Shown: in pieces, positions 52,429 through 61,601 of the stretch
How positions within the stretch are numbered: the stretch's first letter is position 1
Layout of the letters: each line of letters opens with the position of its first letter
Assembly (NCBI GenBank): GCA_050248795.1
Contig: JBFWRS010000009.1
Span: 35,010-99,009, forward strand
DNA length: 64,000 nucleotides
DNA from: CAZTDU01 sp050248795
GTDB lineage: Bacteria > Pseudomonadota > Gammaproteobacteria > Burkholderiales > SG8-39
Direction of reading: 5' to 3'
Translations under genes and position numbers: made by a program
Notes under the pieces: generated by a model
Seen by the model: the letters and a program-made list of their open reading frames with translations, nothing else
The model's database searches: none
What the model was told of the DNA's origin: nothing

Positions 52429-52494
52429 CGCAACCCTCCCGTGTCGCGGCGCGCCGTGCGATGCGGCGAGGTTACACCGCTTCCCGGGTCCCCC

Positions 52495-53334
52495 TCAGAG
52501 CTTGACGGCGACGATGCCGGCGAGCACCACCGCGGCGCCGGCGAGGCGCGATCGTACGCGGCCCTCGCCGAGCAGCCAGGCGCCGATCAGCGCCGCGAAC
52601 ACCACCGAAACTTCACGCAGCGCTGCCACCGCCGCCACCGGCGCGCGCGCCATCGCCCAGATGACGACGCCATAGGCCCCCACCGTGCAGATGCCGCCCG
52701 CCAGCGCGCGCAGCCAGTTGCGCACGAGATAGTCGGACAAGGCACGGCCGCGCAGCACCAGCACCACGAGCGCGAATGGCAGGTGGATGAACACGAACAT
52801 CCATGCCACGTAGCCCGCGGGACTGCCCGACAGGCGCACGCCGCGGCCGTCGGCGAGCGTGTAGCTGGCGATGATCACCGCGTTGGCGAGCGCCCACGCG
52901 GTGGCGGTGCGCGGATGCGCGGCCCCGGCGACGAAGGCAAGCGACACCACGCCGCCGCAGATCAGCGCGATGCCCAGCCACGTGATCGGCTGCAGCGCCT
53001 CGCCCAGCCACAGCCAGGATGCCAGCGCGACCAGCACCGGCGCGACGCCGCGCATGATCGGGTAGCCGCGCGACAGGTCGCCGGCGCGGTACGCGCCGAC
53101 GATGGAGAAGAAATAGCCCACGTGCACCACGGTGGACACCGCGAGCCAGGGCCAGGCGGCGGGCGCCGGCGCCGTGACTACCGGCAGGAACGGCGCCGTG
53201 ACCGCGACGGCGCCGACGCACACCAGCGCGGTGTCGAGCTGCTTGTCGGCGCTCGACTTGATCATCGCGTTCCAGGCGGCGTGCAGCAGCGCGCCGCCCA
53301 GCACGGCGACGGTCAGGCCGAAAGTGAGTTCCAT
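52495..53334 (-). CDS. EamA/DMT-family transporter
   Basis: A 279-residue ten-helix protein with two EamA halves (ALLHAAWNAMIKSSADK and the AAVAALREVSVVFAALIGA repeat). ATG 53334 is preferred to a TTG at 53361. Drug/metabolite exporters of this kind move small metabolites or amino acids outward; substrate unknown. Confidence 0.85.
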   Translation of the reverse strand: MELTFGLTVAVLGGALLHAAWNAMIKSSADKQLDTALVCVGAVAVTAPFLPVVTAPAPAAWPWLAVSTVVHVGYFFSIVGAYRAGDLSRGYPIMRGVAPVLVALASWLWLGEALQPITWLGIALICGGVVSLAFVAGAAHPRTATAWALANAVIIASYTLADGRGVRLSGSPAGYVAWMFVFIHLPFALVVLVLRGRALSDYLVRNWLRALAGGICTVGAYGVVIWAMARAPVAAVAALREVSVVFAALIGAWLLGEGRVRSRLAGAAVVLAGIVAVKL

Positions 53335-53394
53335 TGCCGGCAGGCGGTCACGGAGAGCCAATATAACCGCCCGAACAAAGGACCGCGGCCGGCG

Positions 53395-53400
53395 TAGAAT
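53395..53400 (+). promoter_or_regulatory. TAGAAT -10 candidate for the cupin gene
   Basis: The box lies 34 bases before the cupin ATG, leaving a leader of about 28 bases that includes the GGAGG site at 53424-53428. It matches the -10 boxes at 4352 and 47706. No good -35. Confidence 0.4.
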
Positions 53401-53434
53401 CCCCGATAGGTGTCAATACAGACGGAGGCCGAAC

Positions 53435-53875
53435 ATGAGCGCACAGCCGAAGGATCACGCGAAGGACCACGGACCGGTATACCGCCACGTCGATGACATG
53501 GAGTGGGAGACGCTGCGCTTCCCGGGCCAGTCGAGCAAGATGGTGTTCCACCCGCAGCCCGGCGACCCGACGCAGCCCAATTCAGGCTTCGTGCGCTACG
53601 AGCCGGGTGCCTTCCATCCGCGCCACCGGCACGATTTCGCGCAGGTCTGGTACGTGCTCGAGGGCACGTTCAGGATCGGCGAGCGCACCTGCGGCCCGGG
53701 CACCGTGGTGTTCCACGCTGACCCGCACTTCGAGGAGGACCTCTCCACCGACACCGGCGGGCTGATGTTCTTCGTGCAGTACACCGGCCCGCGCACCGGC
53801 AAGGGCCCGATCTACGACGGGCGCTTCAACATGGAAAAGCGCAAGGACCTCGCCGAGGAAAACCTCGAGGTCTGA
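53435..53875 (+). CDS. Cupin-domain protein
   Basis: A 146-residue single-cupin protein. Motif 1 (GAFHPRHRHDFAQVWYVLEG) has metal-ligand histidines; motif 2 is GPGTVVFHADPHFEED. The C-terminus is charged. Such proteins can be dioxygenases or sensors; function unknown. It is convergent with the GST gene. Confidence 0.88.
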   Translation: MSAQPKDHAKDHGPVYRHVDDMEWETLRFPGQSSKMVFHPQPGDPTQPNSGFVRYEPGAFHPRHRHDFAQVWYVLEGTFRIGERTCGPGTVVFHADPHFEEDLSTDTGGLMFFVQYTGPRTGKGPIYDGRFNMEKRKDLAEENLEV

Positions 53876-53883
53876 GGGCGTTT

Positions 53884-54579
53884 CTAGCGCTGCGCGTACT
53901 GCTTCGCGCCGAACAGGTTCTCGCGTTCCTTGTCGGTCTGCGGGCCGGTGCGGCGGCGGTCGGCGAGCACCTGCAGCGCGCGCTGCACCGCAGGGCGCTC
54001 GAGGATCCTGTCGCGCCACTTCTTCAGCCGCGGGTACTTTTCCACCTCCACGCCCTGGCGCTCGGGGAACCGCAGCCACGGCACGATCGCCATGTCGGCG
54101 ATGGTGTACTCGGCGCAGGCGATGTACTTCGATTCCCCCAGCCGGCGATCGATGACGCCGTACAGCCGGTTCGCCTCGTTGCTGTAGCGGTTCATCGCGT
54201 AGGGCAGTTTCTCCGGCGCGTAGCCGAGGAAATGGTGCGCCTGCCCCAGCATCGGGCCGACGCCGCCCATCTGGAACATCAGCCACTGCAGCGTGGACCA
54301 CTTGTCGCGCAGGTCCTCGGGCAGGAAGCGGCCGGTCTTCGATGCGAGGTAAATGAGGATCGCGCCGGACTCGAATACCGAAATGGGCTTTCCGCCGGGT
54401 CCGTCGGGGTCGACCATCGCCGGCATCTTGTTGTTCGGCGAGATCCTCAGGAACTCCGGCCTGAACTGGTCGCCGGCGCCGATGTCCACCGCATGCACCT
54501 TGTAGGGCGTGCCGGTCTCCTCGAGCATGATGTGGACCTTGTGTCCGTTCGGCGTGGGCCAGGTGTACAGATCGATCAT
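53884..54579 (-). CDS. Glutathione S-transferase (YfcG/YghU-like)
   Basis: A 231-residue GST. The thioredoxin-like N-terminal domain has TPNGHKVHIMLEETG and the glutathione-contact residues in NNKMPAMVD and VFESGAILIYLA. The C-terminal helical domain has YTIADMAIVPW. This pattern resembles disulfide-bond reductases YfcG/YghU. It is divergent from the TRAP operon. Confidence 0.92.
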   Translation of the reverse strand: MIDLYTWPTPNGHKVHIMLEETGTPYKVHAVDIGAGDQFRPEFLRISPNNKMPAMVDPDGPGGKPISVFESGAILIYLASKTGRFLPEDLRDKWSTLQWLMFQMGGVGPMLGQAHHFLGYAPEKLPYAMNRYSNEANRLYGVIDRRLGESKYIACAEYTIADMAIVPWLRFPERQGVEVEKYPRLKKWRDRILERPAVQRALQVLADRRRTGPQTDKERENLFGAKQYAQR

Positions 54580-54640
54580 GGTGCGCTTCCTCCGGATGAA
54601 TCATCGGATTATGCCCGCAGGCGGGATTGCCCCGCACGGG

Positions 54641-54670
54641 TTGACACCGCCGCGAATCGTGGCCGATGAT
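54641..54670 (+). promoter_or_regulatory. Promoter for the second TRAP operon
   Basis: A perfect TTGACA (54641-54646) is followed after 18 bases by GATGAT (54665-54670). The expected start near 54677 gives a leader of about 49 bases with an AGGAGA ribosome site before the binding-protein ATG at 54726. Confidence 0.6.
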
Positions 54671-54725
54671 GCGCGGACTGTCGTTCAATCTGCCCGCCGA
54701 TCCCCCCGGACCCCAGGAGACCCGC

Positions 54726-55709
54726 ATGACCACGAGCAAGACCGCTGTTGCCGCTGCCGCCACCGCCCTGTCGCTCGCCCTCTCTGCCGGCGCCGCCCAG
54801 GCACAGATGAAGTGGGACATGCCCACGCCGTACCCGGACAGCAACTTCCACACCAAGAACATCCGCCAGTTCGTCGCCGACATCGCCAAGGGCACCGGCG
54901 GCAAGCTGCAGATCACGGTCCACCCGGCGAACTCGCTGATCAAGCACCCGGAGATCAAGCGCGCGGTGCAGACCGGGCAGGTGCCCATCGCCGAGGTGCT
55001 GACGTCGATCCTGTCGAACGAGGCCGCGGTGTACGCCTTCGATTCCAACCCCTTCCTCGCGCCGACCAGCGCGCAGCAGAAGAAACTGTGGGCGGCGGCG
55101 AAGCCGCACATCTCCAAGCGCCTGGGTGCGCAGGGCATCGAGATCCTGTATACGGTGGCCTGGCCGCCGTCGGCGATCCACACCAAGAAGGAGATCAATT
55201 CGCTCGCCGACTTCAAGGGCGTGAAGATGCGCACCTACAGCGCCATCACCTCGCGCTTCGCCGAGCTGATCGGCTCGACGCCGACGCTGGTCAACGCACC
55301 GGAAGTTGCGCAGGCCTTCAAGACCGGCATCATCGACGCGCAGATCAACTCCCCGGCCGGCGGCGTGGACACGCAGACCTACGACTTCACCACGCACCTG
55401 TACGACGCCGGCGTGATCGCGCCGCAGAACATGGTGATCGTCAACAAGGCCGCATGGGCGAAGCTCGATGCGGCAACGCAGAAGGCGATCAAGGCCGCGG
55501 CCGCCGCCGCGGAGAAGCGCGGCTGGGACGTGCGCGAGAAGGAGAACGCGCAGAACCTGAATACGCTCGCGTCCAAGGGCGTCAAGATCGTCAAGCCGAG
55601 CGCGAAGCTCGCCGCCGAGTTCGCCGCGGTCGGCAAGAAGATGACCGCCGAGTGGGCCGCGAAGGCCGGCGCCGAGGGCGACGCCATCCTCAAGGCCTAC
55701 AACAAGTAA
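54726..55709 (+). CDS. TRAP transporter substrate-binding protein (DctP type)
   Basis: A 327-residue periplasmic protein. The signal peptide (about 1-26, ending GAAQAQ) follows an ATG with AGGAGA upstream; an earlier ATG at 54666 is rejected since it lies inside the promoter. VKMRTYSAITSRFAELIGS is the ligand-binding arginine region. It begins an operon that includes two redox genes, so its ligand is probably the substrate of the flavoprotein. Confidence 0.92.
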   Translation: MTTSKTAVAAAATALSLALSAGAAQAQMKWDMPTPYPDSNFHTKNIRQFVADIAKGTGGKLQITVHPANSLIKHPEIKRAVQTGQVPIAEVLTSILSNEAAVYAFDSNPFLAPTSAQQKKLWAAAKPHISKRLGAQGIEILYTVAWPPSAIHTKKEINSLADFKGVKMRTYSAITSRFAELIGSTPTLVNAPEVAQAFKTGIIDAQINSPAGGVDTQTYDFTTHLYDAGVIAPQNMVIVNKAAWAKLDAATQKAIKAAAAAAEKRGWDVREKENAQNLNTLASKGVKIVKPSAKLAAEFAAVGKKMTAEWAAKAGAEGDAILKAYNK

Positions 55710-55728
55710 GCCACCAGCAAGCGGAGGC

Positions 55729-56256
55729 ATGCGCGCCGCACTGAACGCGATCTACCGACTATCCGGCCTCGCGGCCGGATTTTTTTTGGTGGCGATCGCG
55801 GTGCTGTCATTGATGCAGATCGGCGCGCGCCTGGTCGGCTTCGCCGCGCATTCGTTCGACGAATTCGCGGGCTACTGCATGGCGGCGTCGACCTTCCTCG
55901 GCCTGTGCTGGGCGCTGCGGGCAAACGAACACATCCGCCTGAGCCTGCTGATCTCGCGCACCAAGGGCGGCGTGCGCCGCGGCTTCGAAGTCGCCAGCCT
56001 GCTTGCCGCGACCGGCATCATCGGCTTCTTCGCCTGGTCGGTCATCGACATGACGTGGACCTCGTTCGAGCTGAACGAGCCCTCGCAGGGCCTGGTGCCG
56101 ATCCCGATCTGGATTCCCCAGTCCGGCATGGCACTGGGACTGGCGACCCTGTTCATCGCCTTCCTTGACGACCTCGTGGTGACGGTGTCAGGCGGCACGC
56201 CCTCGTACGACCGCGTGAAGGCGCCGGACGCGGACGCGCCGGTGCACGAGCGCTGA
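55729..56256 (+). CDS. TRAP transporter small permease (DctQ type)
   Basis: A 175-residue four-helix protein (GFFLVAIAVLSLMQIGARLV first helix; FDEFAGYCMAASTFLG second). An AGCGGAGG site precedes the ATG at 55729. A terminator-like hairpin lies inside codons 11-20, where it encodes part of helix 1. The stop overlaps the large-permease start by one base (TGATG). Confidence 0.92.
   Translation: MRAALNAIYRLSGLAAGFFLVAIAVLSLMQIGARLVGFAAHSFDEFAGYCMAASTFLGLCWALRANEHIRLSLLISRTKGGVRRGFEVASLLAATGIIGFFAWSVIDMTWTSFELNEPSQGLVPIPIWIPQSGMALGLATLFIAFLDDLVVTVSGGTPSYDRVKAPDADAPVHER
55761..55787 (+). terminator. Intrinsic-terminator-like hairpin inside the small permease gene
   Basis: ATCCGGCC (55761-55768), a TCGC loop and GGCCGGAT (55773-55780) form a perfect 8-bp stem, followed directly by a run of eight T (55780-55787). 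This is a textbook Rho-independent terminator, placed 32 bases inside the coding sequence. It would cut most transcripts after the binding-protein gene. Confidence 0.75.
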
Positions 56257-57563
56257 TGGAGCTCTGGGCCGTCTCGCTGGTGCTGATGGCGGTGCTCGCG
56301 GTGTCGCTCGCCGGCGGCCTGTGGATCGCGCTGACGCTGCTCGGCGTCGCGCTGGTGGCGATGACCTTCTTCACCAACTCGCCGCCCGGCCTGCTGATGG
56401 CGACCACCGTGTGGGGATCGAGCGCGAGCTGGGCACTCACCCCGTTGCCGCTGTTCATCTGGATGGGCGAGATCCTGTTCCGCACGCGGGTGTCGGAGGA
56501 CATGTTCCGCGGCCTCGCGCCCTGGGTCGAGCCGCTGCCCGGGCGCCTGATGCACACCAACGTCGCCGGCTGCGGCATTTTCGCCGCGATCTCGGGCTCG
56601 TCCGCCGCCACCGCCGCCGCGATCGGCCGCATCACCATCCCGGAACTGAAGAAGCGCGGCTACGACGAGCGCCTCGCCATCGGATCGCTCGCAGGTGCCG
56701 GCACGCTCGGCCTGCTGATCCCGCCTTCGATCATGATGATCGTCTACGGTGTGGCGGCCGACGTGTCGGTGGCGCGCCTGTTCGTCGCCGGCGTGCTGCC
56801 CGGCGCCCTGCTGTTGCTCCTGTTCTCGGGCTACATCGCCATCTGGTCGATGCTGAACCCGAAGCGCACGCCGGCGCGCGAGCTGCTGACGAGCTTCGCC
56901 GACAAGCTCTGGGCGGCGCGGCTGCTGATCCCGACGCTGCTGCTGATCCTCGGCGTCATCGGCTCGATCTACGCCGGCATCGCGACGCCGACCGAAGCCG
57001 CGGTGCTCGGCGTCGTCGGCTCGCTCGCGATTTCGCTGGTCAGCCGCACGCTCACGTGGAAGAACTTCAGCGCCAGCGTCATGGGCGCGATGAAGACCTC
57101 CTGCATGATCGCGTTCATCCTCACCGGCGCCTCGTTCCTGACCGTGGCGATGGGCTTCACCGGCATCCCGCGCGAGATGGCGGCATGGATCGGCGAGCAG
57201 GGTTTCCAGCCCTGGCAGCTGATCCTGGTGCTCACGGTGCTCTTCATCATCCTCGGCTGCTTTCTCGATGGCATCTCGATGATCGTGCTCACCGCCTCGG
57301 TCATCCTGCCTTCGGTAAAGGCCGCGGGGATCGACCTCATGTGGTTCGGCATCTACATCGTGCTGGTGGTGGAGATGGCGCAGATCACGCCGCCGGTGGG
57401 CTTCAACCTGTTCGTGCTGCAGGGGCTGACCGGCAAGGACATGTTCTACGTCGCGCGCGCGGCGTTCCCGTTCTTCCTCCTGATGGCGCTGGCGGTCGTG
57501 CTGCTCTGGGTGTTCCCCGAGATCGTCACCTTCCTGCCGAGTAAAATGTTCAAGCTCGGCTGA
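56256..57563 (+). CDS. TRAP transporter large permease (DctM type)
   Basis: A 435-residue 12-helix permease with FAAISGSSAATAAAIG, LAGAGTLGLLIPPSIMMIVYG and EMAQITPPVGFNLFVL segments typical of the family. It overlaps the small permease by one base and is followed 17 bases later by the flavoprotein gene. Confidence 0.93.
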   Translation: MELWAVSLVLMAVLAVSLAGGLWIALTLLGVALVAMTFFTNSPPGLLMATTVWGSSASWALTPLPLFIWMGEILFRTRVSEDMFRGLAPWVEPLPGRLMHTNVAGCGIFAAISGSSAATAAAIGRITIPELKKRGYDERLAIGSLAGAGTLGLLIPPSIMMIVYGVAADVSVARLFVAGVLPGALLLLLFSGYIAIWSMLNPKRTPARELLTSFADKLWAARLLIPTLLLILGVIGSIYAGIATPTEAAVLGVVGSLAISLVSRTLTWKNFSASVMGAMKTSCMIAFILTGASFLTVAMGFTGIPREMAAWIGEQGFQPWQLILVLTVLFIILGCFLDGISMIVLTASVILPSVKAAGIDLMWFGIYIVLVVEMAQITPPVGFNLFVLQGLTGKDMFYVARAAFPFFLLMALAVVLLWVFPEIVTFLPSKMFKLG

Positions 57564-57580
57564 ACACGGATCACGTACAC

Positions 57581-59281
57581 ATGACCCATATCGAGAACGA
57601 CATCCTCATCATCGGCGCAGGCGGCGCAGGCATGTACGCGGCGCTCGCCGCGGCGCGCGACGGCGCCAGCGTCACGCTGGTGGACCGCGCGCTGATCGGC
57701 CGCGGCGGCGCCACCGTGATGGCGCAGATGACCGTCGCCGCGGCGATGGGTGACGAATGCCCGGACAGCTGGGAGCATCACCTCGCCGACACGCTCGCCG
57801 CGGGGCGCGGCCTGTGCGACCCGGCGCTGTCGCAACTGCTGTGCGAGCAGGGCCCGCACCGCATTCGCGAGATGGATGCCTGGAAAGCCGGCTGGGCACG
57901 CAGGGATGGCGGCAAGACCGGGCCGTTGAAGCAGGTGATGGCGCCGGGACATGACCGCCCGCGCTGCGTGTACGTGGATTTCCTCAACACCGGGCCGGCG
58001 GTATCGAAGACCCTGCGCACGCAACTGAACCGGCTTGCCGCGGTTCGCAGGCTGGGCGATGTCATGGTGACCGACATCGTGGTACGCGACGGCGAGGCGG
58101 TGGGCGCGGCGGGATTCCACCTCGCCACCGGCGCGCCGGTGACGCTGGCAGCCAGGGCGGTGATCATCGCCACCGGCGGCCTGACGCGGCTGTACCGGCG
58201 CAATTCTGCGTCGGTCAACATGTCCGGCGACGGCTACGCGCTCGCGCTGCGCGCCGGCGCCGAACTCGTCGACATGGAGTTCGTGCAGTTCTTTCCGATC
58301 GGACACCTCGCGCCGCGGCTGATCGGCATGGACCCGATCATGTGGGATCCGTTCCGCTACAAGCTCGGCGGACGACTCACCAATGCGAAGGGCGAGGAAC
58401 TGGGCGATCGCTACGGCAATACCGAATCCGGCAAGTACGTGCTGACGCGGGACATCGCCACCTGGGCGATCACCAAGGAAGTCGAGGCCGGGCGCGGCAG
58501 CCCCTCGGGCGGCGCGTGGCTGTCGTTCCGGCACCTGCCGGAAGCGGAGCTGCGCCGCGCCTTCGGGCCGGTGATCGACCGGCTGAAGAAGAACGGAATC
58601 GATCTGACGAAGCAGGACGTCGAGGTGGCACCGATCGCGCACTACCACATGGGCGGCGTGCGCGTGAACGAGCGCATGGAAACGCGTGTGCCCAACCTTT
58701 ACTGCTCGGGCGAGGCGGTGGGCGGCGCGAACGGCGCCAACCGGCTGTCCGGAAACGCCATCACCGAGGCGCTGGTGTTCGGCGAGCGCGCCGGCGCGAG
58801 CGCCGCGGCGTTGTCCAGGCGCCGCACCGGCACAGGCTGGAGCGATGCCGCGGCCGCGCCCGCGCTGGAGCGCCTGCGCGCGGCGGCAAGGCCGCGCATC
58901 AATACCGCGGCGATGGTGGTGGCGCTGCAGGACACCATGGCCGACGATGTCGGGCCGTTCCGCACCGCGGAGAAGCTGCAGCGCGCACTTGCCACGATCG
59001 ACGGCATGACGCGCGAACTCGGCGACCTGCCGCCCGCCGCGGACCCGCACTACAGCATGGAGCGGCTCGACTGGTTCGACCTGCGCAACATGCTGCTGGT
59101 GGCGAAGATCGTCGCCAGGACCGCGCTGGCGCGGCGCGAGAGCCGAGGCGCGCACCAGCGCGAGGATTTCCCCGGCATGCTTCCCGAATGGCAACTCAAC
59201 CAGGTGGTATCGATGCAGGGCGACACGATCAATCTGACGCAACTGCCGGTGCCGGGCGCGGCGCCCAGGGTGGCGGCATGA
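57581..59281 (+). CDS. FrdA/SdhA-like flavoprotein
   Basis: A 566-residue FAD enzyme. The FAD-binding GAGGAG lies at 12-17; catalytic-region H354 in HYHMGGV and R388 in GANRLSGNA correspond to the succinate/fumarate site residues. The histidine used for covalent FAD in SdhA is not seen in the GGATVMAQMTVAAA segment, so FAD is probably non-covalent. It overlaps the [2Fe-2S] gene by 4 bases. It may oxidise or reduce a dicarboxylate or aromatic acid imported by the TRAP system. Confidence 0.9.
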   Translation: MTHIENDILIIGAGGAGMYAALAAARDGASVTLVDRALIGRGGATVMAQMTVAAAMGDECPDSWEHHLADTLAAGRGLCDPALSQLLCEQGPHRIREMDAWKAGWARRDGGKTGPLKQVMAPGHDRPRCVYVDFLNTGPAVSKTLRTQLNRLAAVRRLGDVMVTDIVVRDGEAVGAAGFHLATGAPVTLAARAVIIATGGLTRLYRRNSASVNMSGDGYALALRAGAELVDMEFVQFFPIGHLAPRLIGMDPIMWDPFRYKLGGRLTNAKGEELGDRYGNTESGKYVLTRDIATWAITKEVEAGRGSPSGGAWLSFRHLPEAELRRAFGPVIDRLKKNGIDLTKQDVEVAPIAHYHMGGVRVNERMETRVPNLYCSGEAVGGANGANRLSGNAITEALVFGERAGASAAALSRRRTGTGWSDAAAAPALERLRAAARPRINTAAMVVALQDTMADDVGPFRTAEKLQRALATIDGMTRELGDLPPAADPHYSMERLDWFDLRNMLLVAKIVARTALARRESRGAHQREDFPGMLPEWQLNQVVSMQGDTINLTQLPVPGAAPRVAA

Positions 59282-59622
59282 AGCCGACCGCGAAACTGCA
59301 TGTGCAGCGTGGCATCGCCGGGGCGCCTGCGCGCGTCGACGTATTCGAGGTGCCGTTCGAGCCCGGCCAGTCGGTGCTGGACGGCCTGCGCTGGATCCGC
59401 GCCAACAGCGAGCCCGGCCTCGCGTTCCGCTACTCGTGCATCAACGCGAACGCGTGCAAGGAATGCATGATGGAGATCGACGGCAAGGTGCTGTACGCGT
59501 GCACCGCGCGCCTGGTCGAGGGCGACATGCACCTGGCGCCGCTCGCCAACAAGGACCTGGTGCGCGACCTCGTCTCCGAGATCGCGCCGCCCGACGAACG
59601 CCTGGAGCGCGAAGAAGGCTAG
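59278..59622 (+). CDS. One-domain [2Fe-2S] protein, SdhB/FrdB N-terminal type
   Basis: A 114-residue protein. C54, C60, C63 and C75 (SCINANACKEC and LYAC) bind the [2Fe-2S] cluster, and the surrounding sequence matches the N-terminal domain of FrdB. The whole C-terminal domain with the [3Fe-4S] and [4Fe-4S] clusters is missing, yet the gene ends cleanly with a normal stop, so this is not an obvious truncation. It would carry electrons to or from the flavoprotein. No membrane anchor genes follow. Confidence 0.88.
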   Translation: MKPTAKLHVQRGIAGAPARVDVFEVPFEPGQSVLDGLRWIRANSEPGLAFRYSCINANACKECMMEIDGKVLYACTARLVEGDMHLAPLANKDLVRDLVSEIAPPDERLEREEG

Positions 59623-59646
59623 GCGGGATTCGCTCCCGTCGCCCCT

Positions 59647-60642
59647 TCAGGCCAGCTTCACCAGCTGCTTGCCGAAGTTCTGCCCCTTCAGGAGGCCGAT
59701 CAGCCCCTGCGGCGCGTTCTCGATGCCCTCGATCACCGACTCGCGGTACTTCAGCCTGCCGTTGGCGAGCATGCCGGCAAGCTCCTTGATGCCTTCCGGG
59801 TAGCGCTTCTGCCAGTCGAACACGATCATGCCCTGCATGCGGATGCGGTTGACCAGGATCGAGCGGTAACTGCGGATCGCGTAGGGCTCGGTGGCGTTGT
59901 AGTCCGATATGAGGCCGCAGACGATGATGCGCGAGAACGGGTTCATCAGCCGCAGCACGGTGTCCAGCACCTCGCCGCCGACGTTCTCGAAGTTGACGTC
60001 GATGCCCTTGGCGCAGGCTTCCCGCAGGTCGCGGTGCAGGTTGCCGGCCTTGTAGTCGACGCAGGCATCGAAACCGAGCTCGTTGACGACGTAGTCGCAC
60101 TTGGCCCTGCCGCCGGCGATGCCGACCGCGCGCGCCCCCCAGGCTTTCGCGAGCTGCCCCACGACGCTGCCGACCGCGCCTGACGCCGCCGACACGACGA
60201 CGGTTTCATCCGGCTTCGGCGCGCCGATTTCCCTGAGGCCAAAGTAGGCGGTGAGTCCGGGCATGCCGAGGCAGCCGAGGTAGTACGACAGCGGTACTCG
60301 CGTGCCGTCGACCTTGACGAGTTCCTCGCCCTTCGCGCAGCCGTAGAGCTGCCAGCCAAGGCCGGTGAGCACCTTGTCGCCGCGCGCAAAGCCCGGGTGC
60401 TTCGAATCCACCACTTCGCCCACGGTCTGGCCGGTCATCACCTCGCCGACCTCGACGCCCTTCACGTAGCTCTTCTGCTGGCTCATGCGGCCGCGCATGT
60501 ACGGGTCCAGCGACAGCCACAGGTTCTTCACCAGCACCTGGCCGTCGGCGGGTTGGCCGACAGGTGTCGCTTCCAGGCGGAAATTCTCCGGCGTCACCCA
60601 ACCTTCGGGATGGCTCGCCAGCACGATGCGCTTGTTCTCCAT
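59647..60642 (-). CDS. NADP-dependent oxidoreductase, zinc-independent MDR (CurA-like)
   Basis: A 331-residue medium-chain reductase of the leukotriene B4 dehydrogenase/CurA group: LWLSLDPYMRGRMS near residue 45, VVVSAASGAVGSVVGQLAK cofactor loop, and no zinc ligands. It would reduce an enone or enoyl double bond with NADPH. It is last in a four-gene minus-strand operon with 13 bases after the nitronate monooxygenase. Confidence 0.92.
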   Translation of the reverse strand: MENKRIVLASHPEGWVTPENFRLEATPVGQPADGQVLVKNLWLSLDPYMRGRMSQQKSYVKGVEVGEVMTGQTVGEVVDSKHPGFARGDKVLTGLGWQLYGCAKGEELVKVDGTRVPLSYYLGCLGMPGLTAYFGLREIGAPKPDETVVVSAASGAVGSVVGQLAKAWGARAVGIAGGRAKCDYVVNELGFDACVDYKAGNLHRDLREACAKGIDVNFENVGGEVLDTVLRLMNPFSRIIVCGLISDYNATEPYAIRSYRSILVNRIRMQGMIVFDWQKRYPEGIKELAGMLANGRLKYRESVIEGIENAPQGLIGLLKGQNFGKQLVKLA

Positions 60643-60655
60643 GCGATGTCCTTTC

Positions 60656-61600
60656 TCAGTCGAGTTGCAGGCGGCGGCGCGCCGCCGTGTACTCGGCCGC
60701 GAGCTGCGTCACCACGTCCGCAACCGGCATGATGCGATCGATGCGGCCCACGCCCTGGCCGGCGCTCCAGATGTCGCGCCAGACCTTCTTCTCGGCACCG
60801 CCCGCGCTGCCGAAGTTCATTTTCGCCGGGTCGGACTTCGGCAGGTTCTGCGGATCGTAGCCTGCGGCGATGACGCTGTGCTTCAGGTAATTGCCGTGCA
60901 CACCGGAAAAGAGGTCGGTGTAGACGATGTCCGCGGCTGCCGCCTTGAGGATTTCTTCCTTGTAGCGGTCGGGAACGCTCGCCTCCGGCGTGGCGAGGAA
61001 GCGCGTGCCGATGTACGCCAGGTCTGCGCCCGCGGCCTGCGCCGCGAGAATGCCGTCGCCGGTGGCGATCGCGCCCGAGAGCAGGATCGGGCCGTCGAAG
61101 AAACGCCGCACCTCGCCCACCAGCGCGAACGGCGACAGCGTGCCCGCGTGCCCGCCGGCGCCTGCACACACCAGGATCAGGCCGTCCACGCCCGCCTCCA
61201 GCGCCTTCTCGGCATGGCGCACGCTGATGACGTCATGGAACACGATGCCGCCATAGCCGTGTACCGCGCCGACCACCTCGGTGGGCGCACGCAGGCTGGT
61301 GATGGTGATCGGCACCTTGTGCTTCACGCACACTTCAAGGTCGTGCTCGAGCCTGTCGTTCGACTTGTGCACGATCTGGTTCACCGCGAACGGCGCCGCA
61401 TCGGCATCGCCGGCGAGCGCCGCCTCGATGTCGTTCAGCCAGCCATCGAGCGCCTCCTTCGGGCGCGCGTTCAGCGCCGGGAACGCGCCGACGATGCCGG
61501 CCTTGCACTGCGCGATCACCAGCGCCGGATTGCTGGCGATGAACATCGGCGCCGCCACCACCGGCAGCCTCAGGTTCTGCAGCAGCGGCGGCAGGGGCAT
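60656..61600 (-). CDS. Nitronate monooxygenase-like flavoprotein
   Basis: A 314-residue TIM-barrel FMN enzyme of the 2-nitropropane-dioxygenase family (PVVAAPMFIASNPALV start, VCAGAGGHAG, LLSGAIATGDGI phosphate-binding segments). The ATG at 61600 follows the FadB-type stop after one base. Family members may also act as enoyl-reductase-like enzymes; here the beta-oxidation context leaves the role open. Confidence 0.9.
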   Translation of the reverse strand: MPLPPLLQNLRLPVVAAPMFIASNPALVIAQCKAGIVGAFPALNARPKEALDGWLNDIEAALAGDADAAPFAVNQIVHKSNDRLEHDLEVCVKHKVPITITSLRAPTEVVGAVHGYGGIVFHDVISVRHAEKALEAGVDGLILVCAGAGGHAGTLSPFALVGEVRRFFDGPILLSGAIATGDGILAAQAAGADLAYIGTRFLATPEASVPDRYKEEILKAAAADIVYTDLFSGVHGNYLKHSVIAAGYDPQNLPKSDPAKMNFGSAGGAEKKVWRDIWSAGQGVGRIDRIMPVADVVTQLAAEYTAARRRLQLD

Positions 61601-61601
61601 G

